Below, piece by piece: positions 48,201 to 58,300 of a stretch of 64,000 nt of DNA (positions are counted from its first letter, which is position 1; each line of letters starts with the position of its first letter). Made by a program: the position numbers and the translations under genes. The DNA lies in the NCBI GenBank assembly GCA_024195265.1, contig JAJLRJ010000003.1:55235284-55299283 (forward strand). Direction: 5' to 3'. The notes beneath the pieces are model-generated. The model did not search any database, had not been told where the DNA came from, and saw only the letters and a program-made list of their open reading frames with translations. Origin of the DNA: Dendrophyllia cribrosa. Taxonomy: Eukaryota; Cnidaria; Anthozoa; Scleractinia; Dendrophylliidae.

Positions 48201-49857
48201 TCGGTCATTTCTTCGGGATGTTGTGCTCTCCACTGCGCAGCAAAGGCTTTGTTTCGGAGCAGCATGCCTCCGTAACCGAGAAAATAGTCCTTTGCAAATG
48301 CGTCTTGTATGTGACGAGCCTTGACTTGATCCAAACTCATGTTCACTAAAGGCATGGGAAAAGGTGGCCGCGGAGCTAACTGATATACGCCTTTCTGTAA
48401 CAGCAGATTGCTTTCTCGAAGAACTTTACATCTTGTTGTGGTTTTTTGTGGAAGATTCACGGGACAGTTAGGTTGGCCTGTAAAAATGTAAGAAAAGTTA
48501 AAAGTTTTAGCCCTGAGTTATTCCGATATTTGGATTGATAAGGCTATTTGGGCGTTCAAAAAAGGCTACTGTACAAAAAGTGATTGTCAATAACTGAACG
48601 AAAAGTCTATGGGCCAGTAACGGGTGTTGGGATAGTTTGAGGATGACCGCACTTTAATTTACACAGCATGTACAGTTGAACCTCTATAATACGGACACCG
48701 AAGGGACAGAGCAAAGTGTCCATATAAGAGAGGTGTCCGTATTATAGAGGTCACCGCGATGACGTCACTTTTAAGACTCCACTGACAGTTTTTGTTCAGT
48801 AACTAAAAGCAGGTCCACACTTGTCTTTTTAGTAACTACAACTAAATTGATTAAGGCGGGGGTAAACCTGAATTTTAATGAAATTTTAAGAGGTTTTAAG
48901 AAGGGATAGGAGAAAGAAAATGATTTTTGGAACACCAACAGACAGTCGATACCCACGCAAGAGCACCCCAGGTTGCTAGTGGACTAACTTGGTATCCGTC
49001 TATTAATTATTAACTACAAATTCTAATTTTAAAACTTCACTAAATCTTCAATATTTCTTATTTCTGTAAATTTTACCAATCCTTTGAGAAAAACTATTTC
49101 CTCCCAAACATATACCCAAAAATCACCCAAAAATTTACAAAACACTCCATAACATAGGTTTATGTTTTAAGCATAGGGTTTTTGGATTGCTTGAAACGCG
49201 AACGAGATATTTCCATTAAAGCCATGTCAAGTGGCGGAAAAATGGCTTTTAGGTTAACTCCCGCCTTAATATACAGCATTGAGACATTGTATTTCTTACT
49301 CAAACTATCATCACCTGATCACCGGAGTGTCCGCAATAAAGAAGTTAAGTTTATATGAATTTGCTCTCTGGGGCCGAGATTTAGTGTCCGTTGTCCGTAT
49401 TAGAGAGGGTCCGTATTATAGAGGTCTTTTTTAAAGAAAATATGTGAGGATTTTGTCGGGACATAGGAAACTGTCCGAAATAGAGAGGTGTCCGTATTAG
49501 AGAGGTGTCCGTAAGGATAGGTTCGACTGTACTAGTTTCATCATGCAGCGGGCCTTCCTTTTCACAACAACGATAAATTTCAAGTTTCAATGAAATTTTT
49601 ATAACATACCTCGAGAAACCCTTGCATTCAGGCTGACTCAATAATAGTAAACAATCCTCAATAAAAATACATTCCTAGAACTCCAGGTCAACTGATTTTG
49701 ACTTCTGCCCTTTTTTAAGGTAACTGATTTGTTTTCCAAGCGTTCCTCAACTCAAACTTGACACACCTCACTTAGATCACAGTTGGGATATACAATATAA
49801 TTTTCAATAAACCTTACAATACCTGAACTTCCTGCTTGCGCTGATGCCGGTCCGACG
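39295..49857 (-). CDS. Lipoxygenase, 11 exons seen, 5' end missing; altered iron ligands
   Basis: Lipoxygenases add dioxygen to polyunsaturated fatty acids using a non-haem iron. Exons (5' to 3'): 49823-49857, 48146-48477, 47010-47154, 46194-46300, 44223-44418, 43156-43262, 42152-42406, 41500-41606, 40904-41006, 39993-40211, 39295-39528. All are GT-AG with matching phases and give 612 residues plus stop. Family landmarks include FAEQRLSGCNPM, TLWPSKSP, HLLAEPFCV..RQLSSQHPLNELL, RDDCGLMML and KHATVNYPVSDYGAF. There is no PLAT domain; length fits the catalytic domain alone. The first visible exon begins mid-codon, so at least one upstream exon, probably with start and signal peptide, is not found. 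Two iron ligands differ: in YAHSQMIEHLL the first ligand position reads Ser (His shifted by one), and the protein ends PNSIQS where Ile is expected. HATVN is intact. The Coffa site appears to be Ala (S type). It may be inactive or repurposed. Confidence 0.9.
39605..39855. repeat. Dispersed repeat, copy 2
   Basis: Second copy of the sequence at 28035-28200, here with an end reading ATCGCAATGTAAACAGGCC that mirrors GCATAGGCGATTTTTTGTGC at its start, so probably a MITE. In a lipoxygenase intron. Confidence 0.55.
40610..40660. repeat. Fragment of terminal repeat shared with the first element
   Basis: GCCGGGAGAGATGAGTGG here resembles GCCGGGAGCGATGAGAGG at about 5026, just outside the PIF1 element core. 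Suggests a common repeat family. Confidence 0.4.
41140..41380 (-). mobile_element. tRNA-derived SINE
   Basis: On the minus strand, CTCGGTAGTGTAGTGGTGAG (A-box region) and GGTTCGAAGCC (B-box, near 41329-41341) are followed by a body with GGGTACCGGCGACAAAATGC and TGCTACGGAAATCGG, a SINE body I recognise from marine invertebrates. It is in a lipoxygenase intron, same orientation as the gene. Confidence 0.65.
42446..42824. mobile_element. MITE with GGCTGTTACAC ends
   Basis: Starts AAAGGGGCTGTTACACCAGG and ends with inverted CTCGTGTAACAGCACCTT; GCAAC-type motifs lie inside. It begins only 40 bp upstream of a lipoxygenase exon acceptor at 42407. Related in style to the element at 59767-59990. Confidence 0.6.
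42836..42990 (+). repeat. Compound GAA/GAT microsatellite
   Basis: (GAA)n, then (GAT)n near 42886-42927, then (GAA)n again. The Ser- or Leu-rich frames on the minus strand are artefacts. Confidence 0.9.
44740..45870. other. Large lipoxygenase intron, probable uncharacterised repeat
   Basis: This part of the 44419-46193 intron has no exon. A minus-strand GGGTATATAAGG (near 45815) looks like a TATA box and an AATAAA lies near 44762, so a non-coding retroelement is possible; I found no diagnostic ends. Confidence 0.25.
47375..47535. repeat. 160-bp palindrome
   Basis: Arms of about 50 bp run from AATACAAAACTGAATGCAAG and are complemented at 47484-47535, around a loop of about 55 bp. In a lipoxygenase intron. 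Confidence 0.75.
47978..48092. repeat. 115-bp imperfect palindrome
   Basis: AAATGTAAAATAACGTTCTC at the left is mirrored by GAGAACGTTTTTTTACATTT at the right, about 50 bp from the donor of a lipoxygenase exon (48146). Confidence 0.65.
48673..49529. mobile_element. 857-bp mariner-type non-autonomous element
   Basis: The ends CAGTTGAACCTCTATAATAC and inverted GGATAGGTTCGACTG are flanked by TA on both sides (48671-48672 and 49530-49531). GTCCGTATTATAGAGG motifs repeat near both ends. No transposase frame. In a lipoxygenase intron. Confidence 0.75.
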
Positions 49858-50502
49858 CTGTTGAAATAACAAACGGAGAAGTGGATGAAGTATTCCCATA
49901 TTCTTGGCTTGCACTTACGTCATACAATATCATTTCAAAATTCATGATCAGAAGCATTAAACAACAGATTTCGATTCCAAAATGTTTATGGAAATTTAGA
50001 GACTTTAAAACTACACATCTGGGCCAAATTTTGAAGCGCCAGGACATTTTTTCAAGAGTTATAGGCGAACGAGTATTAGACATTTTTAGTAAAACTATAT
50101 GGAGCGGCCATCTTGCTGCACCACTTTGGTACACCAACATGGCGGCCAAAACTTCAAAGTCACAATTACGTAAAAAACCTCATCACAAAAGACTGGATTC
50201 ACTATAAGTTACATTGTAACGGCTTATAAGCATCTATTATGCAAAAAAAGTTTTCAACTGGTTCATTTTGTTTATTTTCACGGTCTATTTTGAAATAGCG
50301 TGACAAATCAGTTAAGTGGTTGGAAGAGTCAGTGTTGCAGGAAAAGTTTCTTTAGTATACACACAGGAAATATTTTGCAAAGACATCGGACATGCAAGGC
50401 TGCCAAAATGAAATATGCCAAAAATCCAGGATCATATTGTCGCGTAAAACCATAATGAGATGTTTTCGTTTCGTATGATCAACGGTTTGACAATTAAAAA
50501 CT

Positions 50503-50960
50503 TAAAACTAAATGCAAGGCCGATCGGACGGGAGAGGCTGTACCTTTCCAAACAAGCTCAGTGATTGGTTAACGAAACAATAGCCCTAGACCTAAACACA
50601 ATAGAAGCTACAGTACTACGGGGCCAATAAAAATAGAGGTCTGGAAGAGCTACAGTACTACTCAATCGGACAGGGGCTGCAAAGAGCTATGTAAAAATGG
50701 AATTAAACGGTTACAAGATATAAAATGATTCAAATGAAAAGATTAAATATGATTGGTTAACAAAAATAAACAGCAGAAACGTTTACAAAGGCTACTATAA
50801 AAATAGAAATATATTAAGTTTAATCGCGCCTGTTCTGCTGTTTATTTTTGTTAACCAGTCATATTTAATATGAAGGTTAGTTTTGCCTAACCGAAATATT
50901 GGGCAATAAAATACCCTTTTTAGCTGTCCGATCAGCCTTTACCCTTGCATTTAGTTTTAT
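50503..50960. mobile_element. Inverted-repeat element
   Basis: AAAACTAAATGCAAGG at the left recurs inverted near 50943-50960; an inner palindrome (AACAAAAATAAACAGCAGAA, about 50757 and 50838) sits in the middle. No coding content. Confidence 0.55.
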
Positions 50961-51485
50961 TTAATACTGCTGATCCTGATCTACACCAAGATCCGGCTTC
51001 ACTTCGCCGTGCTGTTTGTCCAAGTGGTCCTTGCTTTATTTGAGGTTTGCCAATTGTGTGTCAGGTGACAAAAATGCTGCACGATTTTTGGAGTATTTTG
51101 GCATCCTTGTCCAGGAGCGCTTTCCTTTTGTATGGAAAATCCGGTTGTTCCGGTGGCAAATCAAATGGAACAGACTTTTCCACCGGAAATTTTTCGGAAA
51201 AAAAGGATTACCTTCAAAGGTAGTCCTCTTTTCTCGTTTTTGCCGAAATGATCGGAAAATCCTGTGTCATCCGCTGCGTCCCACTAGTGCCATGCTCCTT
51301 GATGAATTAATTAAAGGCCATATCTGTCATTGTAAATCGTTAGTACCCAGTCTCCACAAGAAAGAAAAAGCAACTCCGTGCAAAGGGAACACGCTCTTCC
51401 CGTTCCGTTTTGATTGAGTTCAATTTGTCTTGTTCCTTTTAACGTCAGGAAATTCTACCCGGTTTAAGGGAACATTAGTGACAAG

Positions 51486-51641
51486 ATGGCTGAAATGAAA
51501 ACCGATTCATGTCTGATTTTCATTTGTTTGATTTGTTGCTTCGTTGGCAGCAAGTCGTGCGCGAAACGCAGGGCCAGGTTTTCGTTGAAGGAGAAGATCC
51601 AACATCTCAATTTCGATCCACGGCCAATGAGGAAGGCGTAA
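51486..51641 (+). CDS. Possible first exon of a secreted peptide or protein
   Basis: A short frame, too small for most ORF callers, begins MAEMKTDS and has a hydrophobic core (CLIFICLICCFVG) like a signal peptide, with likely cleavage near SKSCA. A basic stretch follows (AKRRARF), then SLKEKIQHLNFDPRPMRK. The frame ends in a TAA at 51639, but a good donor (GTAAGG, from about 51637) overlaps it, so this may be exon 1 of a longer gene whose other exons I could not find. If unspliced, it is a 51-residue secreted peptide with dibasic sites. No family recognised. Confidence 0.35.
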   Translation: MAEMKTDSCLIFICLICCFVGSKSCAKRRARFSLKEKIQHLNFDPRPMRKA

Positions 51642-52757
51642 GGCTTGTGTACCTAAAGTTTAGTGTCTGACTAGATTTTGCACTGTATGCACCTGACTGT
51701 GCAGGTAGCCATAACACACGTGGAATTTGGGGGGGTTGGTGGGTCAAGGAGTGGCAGTTATTATATCGTCATATTCTCGGGATATTTTCAGTTTAGAACT
51801 ATACAATCCAAGTCTTGTTTTGTTTACATCAAATCGCTTTTCAACCTATGAAATTAATGAACAAACACATACAAATGGACAACAAAATCTTCTTTTGAAA
51901 AAATTTATTAAAAAAAATAAATAACCTGATTTGCCAAAAGCAGTTATTGTAAAATTTGACGTCTACAGAGGTCCATCTCTCAGTCACAGTCTTCAAGGAA
52001 GAAACAGCGTGACATTTGCGTTACTTTTTGTTCACATTTACATACATGCAAATATATCAAGCGAATAACATTGAATATTTGACAAACAGCAGCACAGATG
52101 TAATTAGGATGATGTGATTCAAACATAAGCTTACACGATCTACAATGAAACTAAACAAAATCATAAAGAAATCGAATGTTATTTAGTAAAATAGCAATGA
52201 TAAGATAAGCAAACAAAGGAGCACCGTGATGCAGCCGTCTATATTTTTAATACCTGAAAACAGCAACAACAGCGAGCAAAAACATGCGGGCAAAAGTTAC
52301 TGGGAAGAATTGTTGGATCCAAACAGAAAAAAAAATCGCAGCCAACCATTATTTCACTTGCAGTATGACAGAGACCGATGAATTGTGTAAAGATCGACGC
52401 GGATCGACAGCGTTCGTAAACAGACCCTGAAATGTCCGTGGTTGATTTTGCCGTCAAACCTCTGCCAGGCTTCATTTCACTTGCTATGTGATAAAAATCG
52501 GTCAATTCTCAACTTTTTTCCGGCCGTTGAAAAGCGTAAAGTTGCTTTTATGCGCCGCAGATTAATAAGCGAAGCGAAAGCGTCCTTCTCCGATCGGCAG
52601 CAAGCTCTATGACAGCGAGGCCAAAGTAGATACCAGTTCCCGCCCGTGAATTTGCCCCTGAAAAACACAAAAGAATCTTCGGGGGGGCTAATCGGATGTC
52701 CAAGCATGAGAAAAAATATCGATTTTTTCCGCTAGGAAATTGCACAGGAAACCCAAC

Positions 52758-55700
52758 ACATTTTTTTTTCCTTTATTTATTTATGCAAAAACATTTACGT
52801 AACAAGCAGATTTAAAAGTTTACAATACAAAGGAATACATGACAAGATGTTACAACAATACACCACACTAGACATTCCGAGACTGGGTTGGCATTGGCGA
52901 TTTCAATTTTTGTTTATAGTCTGAAGCTGCACTAATCATTTGGTAACTCTATATAGTAGTTAACAGTATATTTTAAATTATATAATACTTATGTTTTATT
53001 TTACAGAGGGGATTTTTCTAGATGAAATCTACAGTTTAATTTAACTACAAATTCCTCTAAAGATAGGTTTTTCTGTGCTAGTTTTTGGGTATAGAGGTAA
53101 TATTTAGCAAAGAGGAGAGTACAGTTTAGGTTATTGGTAATCAGGTCAGTCTTGGAGGTGGAGCTCGTGCCGAAGAGAATTTCCGTTGGGGATAAGGAGA
53201 AAGAGGTGCCATTTTCTTTGTTAAACCACTTGATAACTTCCAAGAAAAACTCTTTAGACCATTGACAATTTGAAAAAGTGTGAATAATGGAATCATTTTC
53301 GCGACAGTAAATGCAAAGCATATCATTTTTAATATCAAATAAATGCAGTTCTCTTTTTGTAACAACTATTCTGTGCAAAAGTTTGAAGTAAAATTCTCTC
53401 AGCTTGTTTTCTCTAGAAATATATTTTACACGACTAAAAAAAGAATCAATCCGCACCATGTCTGGCTGTAAATCTCTCTCCCACTTTACGCTTGCCTTCA
53501 ATACTTGCTTGTCCTTATTTATCAAAAGCCAGTAGTAATCCCTGTTTTTTAATTTAAGTAAATTTATGGTTGTATCCCGAGACAGCTGAAACTCATATTC
53601 TGAAAGAAGAATAGTTTTATCTAGGCATTTTACCCTTGCCTTAATAATGAGGGTCTGAGGTATTGCAGATACAACTTGCATGTATGTTAGGAAATTACAA
53701 CTGAGTTCGTATTTTCGGATGAACTCAGCGTAAGGGAGAATTTTTCCATCCGCCTTCAACAGATCGTGGATAAAAATAATATTACTGCTGAACCAGCTCC
53801 GATAAAAGATGGTTTGACTGTTAATTCGAATTTCTTTGTTATTAAATAGGATCAATTCCTGATCGGATTCTGGATTATAAGATGCTTTAAGTTCAGAGAA
53901 ATATAGTAAGATCTGCTTGTAGAAGTTCGGGAATTTGCCTGCTCGAGGAACTTTTCATCATAGTTACAGTGCAACAGGAATTTTAAGCCACCATATTTAT
54001 CAAAATAATAGTTTGGTATAACCTTCCAGGATTGACTGCCCATTTGGTCGTTCATTAAAAATCTCGAGATCCATGCCAATTTGAGTGATTTGGACATAGT
54101 TTCTATGCTGGGCGCACGTAGACCTCCATTGTCGTAGTCTTGAAACATGACTTTACGATTGATTTTGTCTTTCTTGTTTTTCCATATAAATTTAAATATC
54201 ATGGAATTAACATCTTGAATGCATTTTTAGGGATATGAAGAATCGAAGTAGAATGAACCAGCTGCGAGATGCCAAGGCTTTTAGTTATAAGACATCTTCC
54301 AAATAGTGTAAGGTTTCGGGACTGCCAGATGCCATGAATAGTATCTATTTTTTGAATTTTTTCTTTAAAGTTGTATTGGTCATTTTTTTTTCATCATAGG
54401 ATATGAATATCGCTAAGGCTCTTATCGGCTCTTTTGGCCATTTGAATCCGAAAGGTGTTTCTTTGCAATACCTCCAAGGTCCCAACTACATTGCTTTTGT
54501 TTTTGATGGATTTAGTCGCAAACCTGATAGGTCACCGAAGTCATTCAATCGTACAATAGCCCTTTGCACGATGTTCGTGTCCTTGCAAAAGAGAGTGGTA
54601 TCATCAGCGAATTGGCCTATTTTAAATTCTTTCGCCGTTGTTTAAAACTGCACTTTCTGAATTTTTGTAAAGAGTGGTGATCCATCGTTTGATATTATCA
54701 CCAAAATTAAATACCGTAATTGTCCTCTGGATGAAATCCCATTCAATAGTGTCAAACGCTTTACGAAAACCAAGTTGCAGAAGTAACCCCGGAATGTTTT
54801 GAAGTTTTGTTTGCTCAAGAATATCATTTATCTGCCTGACATTTTGACCTATATACCTCCCTTTTATGAAACCTGTTTGATCTGGATTAATTAAGTGCGT
54901 CAAAACTTACTCCCAGGTAAATCCGTCATCTCCGGGAGATTTTCCACTTGCGAACGTCCGCAAAACATCACTACATTCCTTAAGAGTGATTTCTCCCAGT
55001 TCGTCTTGTTCCGTATTTTGGAGTTTCGGTATTTCAAGATTTCTGACAAAATTTTCAAATAATCTGCTTTTATCCTCTACAAGGTTTGACGTATATAAAT
55101 CTCTATAGAAATTTTCAATTTCCAATAATATGTCTTCTTCTTTGGAAATGTTATCTCCATCTGGCCGTTTCAGTTCTTTAATTACTTTTCGGTTATAGTT
55201 CCGCTTTTCTAGATTAAAGAAATATTTTGTTGGTTTTCACCTTGCTCAGTCCATCTAGCTTCAGAACGAGAAGGACTTATTTCCATTTTGATAAGTTCCC
55301 ACATTAACCTTTTGTCTTCCACATCCGAGTATTTATTTATTATGTTAGGATAATTTTCTTTTATAAGTTTTTTATATAATTTATCTTCTACAAGAGAATT
55401 GTTGAATTTCCATAGACCCGGTCCGCGTCTTTTTTTCGTGACAGTCAAACTAAGTTTTACTGCTTTGTGATCAGGAGCAATAGAGACTTTTGTACCTATG
55501 TGAGACACACATTTGATTAAGGATTGAACAATAAGAAAGAAATCGATTCGCGAGTTGAGATTGAGTGCCTTGGACTCATAAGTGAAACTCAGTTTGCTCG
55601 GATTTTGTTTTCTATAGATGTCAACAAGCTCAAGTTCTCTCATCATTGATATAAGATTGTTTCGATAAGTATGTGGCTTCCACGCCGCCCCACCTATTTT

Positions 55701-56003
55701 GTCAATAGACTGCAAAACAGTCGTATTTTTTGCGTTGGTCATACGAATGCGCGCGGTCTTTGAACGAAATTTCTGGAACAAGTGTAAATATGGAGAGTGG
55801 GACTGCCTCACACGCCCGTGTGAGGCTCGCGTGCTTCGCGCGCGGGTATCCACGCTTCAGACGCTTTTGGCGCTTCGCGCCTTTGCGGGTGAGCCAGCGG
55901 AAAAAAACCGACTGTTTTGCAGTCTATTTTGTCAATGGCATAAAGAACAACATTCCAGTCGCCTCCTATAACTAGGTTCCCATCACATGATACAGGACAT
56001 TCA
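52758..56003 (-). pseudogene. 5'-truncated, inactivated L1/Tx1-type LINE
   Basis: Reading 5' to 3' on the minus strand: an AP-endonuclease C-terminal part (GGDWNVVLYAIDKIGG at about 55930-55975 and 55690; SRIDFFL near 55540; the usual SDH motif reads PDH near 55475); a linker (54907-55125); reverse transcriptase with PDQTGFIKGRYIGQN (about 54848-54892) and the catalytic FADDTTLF (about 54590-54615); a connection domain with an in-frame stop near 54513; then 53852-54202 and 53001-53855, ending in a CCHC-type knuckle (CIYCRENDSIIHTFSNC). Shifts and stops break it in several places. The 3' end has an A-tract (minus strand) near 52760. A 219-bp insertion splits the endonuclease. Confidence 0.85.
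55707..55925. mobile_element. 219-bp inverted-repeat insertion in the LINE, 11-bp target duplication
   Basis: The ends AGACTGCAAAACAGTCG are inverted and flanked by ATTTTGTCAAT (55696-55706 and 55926-55936). The GC-rich interior has CACACGCCCGTGTGAGGC hairpins. Removing it restores the endonuclease frame (DKIGG region). Confidence 0.8.
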
Positions 56004-58300
56004 ACGCGAAATTAGGATCGCGTTCGCAGACGAACGCAACAATGGATAGCGTTGTTGGCGCGCTCTGATTGGCTACTGAAACATGGGATAGCATATGCTG
56101 TTCGCCTCCAATAAATTTTCGCGCGAAAATTGTAATCATTGACAGGAATAAATGAGTTAAAAACTAGTAGTAATCATAGATTATAGTGCGTCTCCTTATC
56201 CCGTGGCACTTCGTCTTGACCTAGTACCTCAGTTTTATGAATTAATTCAGCCACTGTTTAAAAGGGCTATGTCGCGAGATATGTCACGCAGGCAAAAACG
56301 TCGGGCCGTCATCAAACAAATTCACGCTATCGCCGTGGAATCGGGCAAAATCTTGCCGTGCTGACATATAAATAGTATATTTGTCTTGATTTCATTTCGG
56401 TTATTTCTCCGATTCTGAAATCATACTCTTCAGCCGAGTACTAATACCGGAACCGGAAATGAGAAATTTCTGAGAAAGCCTGTTCTTGGACACCGCGTTA
56501 AGTCACGCAACATTAAAAATTACAACTACCAGTTGCAAGTAAGACACAAGACTGTTGAATATTATTCCTTTATTAGCTAGACAAATTTTAGCCACAAAAC
56601 TGTGAAATCTTTAGTCGCAAATGCGCCCGATACAGGCGCAATTTCGAACAATGTAAAGTTAATCTGCGTTCGCCTGGCGCGGCCGGTCAGTGAATTATTG
56701 CTACAAGACATAAGCGAATTGCACCGTACCGTAGAACATCGCGAAGAACGACGTCGGTATTTAGGTGAAAGCTTCCCAAATCAGGCAGAGAACCACAGCA
56801 AAATCAAGATAGAACATTCAAAACATACCAGAACGGTAGCGAGGAAAATCCGATAACTTCTTGCTTGATTCCAAAGAGACCCAACAACTTACTTGGTCCG
56901 GAGAAGAACCTTCGTCCAATTTTTCCACTGCGTACTTTTAATAGGCATTGAAATGTTGAGCCGTACGATTCCAAAATCGGGAAAATATCCGAAAAATAAT
57001 GCTGATTCGTATATTAACGTGCCTACAATAATAGACATGATTTCTTGACATTCTCCTTTGTTTTATTTTATTTTGACGTGTGAAAATAATTATCCGACTT
57101 GTTAAATGTCTCACTCAAAATCTTGTAAGACTCAGTTTCTTTATTTATCTATGTACCAATTTATTTATCTCCGTATTTTATTTGTAATGTGATTTCTTAT
57201 TTATCTATTTATTTCTAAAAGCACCCGCCTCGATTAGCTTGATGCTACCTGCGGGTGCCTATAATTTTGTATATAATTTATTTGTTTAATAAAATGATGA
57301 AATGATGATGATGATGATATTCACATGTGACATTTCGGAACCACAGCTCCCCAGGACGATGCCTTATTTCCACGCGCTGGGAATGCTGGATACTATTGTG
57401 ACATTTCAAGATGGCGCAGATTTGGTACCGACACTTTTCTCGATTCGTTCCGCCTGGACGACGCGCTAAGCATGCTGGATACTATTGTGACGTTTCAAGA
57501 TGGCGCAGATTTGGTACCGACACTTTTCTCGATTCGTTCCGCCTAGCCGACAAGATTAGGAAGCGTCTCCTTCGTCGACGCAATAATCATTTTCGTGCTA
57601 TATTTATCTCACTGTTTTAGACTAAAACAAGTATTCACCTCAGTGTCGGTGGCCAGTGGTGGATATTTACCTCGCCGCTTCGGGGCTCGGTAAATATCCA
57701 CAACTAGCCATGCACCTCCACTTCGATGAATAGTTGTTAATTATAGGAAATTAACACTCCATGAAATTAACTCTGGAGTTGGTTTTGTTTTAACAAGAGG
57801 TGTCTTTTTCTGTACGTTTTTATTGATTACCGCAAGCTGCTCGTGCTTTCTCAGACGTCCTGTTTTTGGGATGAACAGGTTGGATGTGAAATCGATTGGA
57901 GATACACTTTCCATGTTTACTCTTTCCATCGTTCACGGGTTAGAACTGATACGATATTTTAAAATCGTATTCACGAAATCTTATCTACCATGTATCTCTT
58001 TATAAAAATAAAACTTAGGAGAAAATTTAGGATTTTCCATAGATATGTCCTAAGTGTCATTTAGTGAGAGGTTGCTTTAAGTTAAGATTACAAATAGTCG
58101 CTTTCTTTTAAACGTTTCCTGTTTCTTTTCTGGTTTAAGGCTTTGAATTTATTGCATCTGATGAACATTTTAAAATAACTTAGTCATAAAACCGAAAATA
58201 GAAACTTTATAGCATATTCCAAATACATACACTTCCTTCCGGCATAAACACATAAACAATAATCACCGGCCTTGCGATATTCTGTAACGTGGATACCTAC
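56004..58300. other. Intergenic stretch with a small tandem duplication
   Basis: No supported gene. A 94-bp unit (GATACTATTGTGACATTTCA to CGATTCGTTCCGCCT) is duplicated in tandem at about 57388-57545, and a (GAT)n run lies at 57305-57320. A minus-strand frame near 57741-57929 is not linked by usable splice sites to the exon at 58301. Confidence 0.4.

Noticed and set aside
49814..50149. 111-aa minus-strand frame as the lipoxygenase N-terminus
   Set aside because: Its frame ends in phase 0 at 49823, but the next exon (48477) needs phase 1; only the 35-bp exon with the acceptor at 49858 fits.
51016..51417. 133-aa plus-strand frame
   Set aside because: No domain or signal, and the sequence has the look of a dispersed repeat (TTCCGGTGGCAAATC-type motifs); kept out for lack of support.
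57741..57929. 62-aa minus-strand frame as a last exon after 58301
   Set aside because: An in-frame stop lies just before its Met and no acceptor gives an open phase from exon B.
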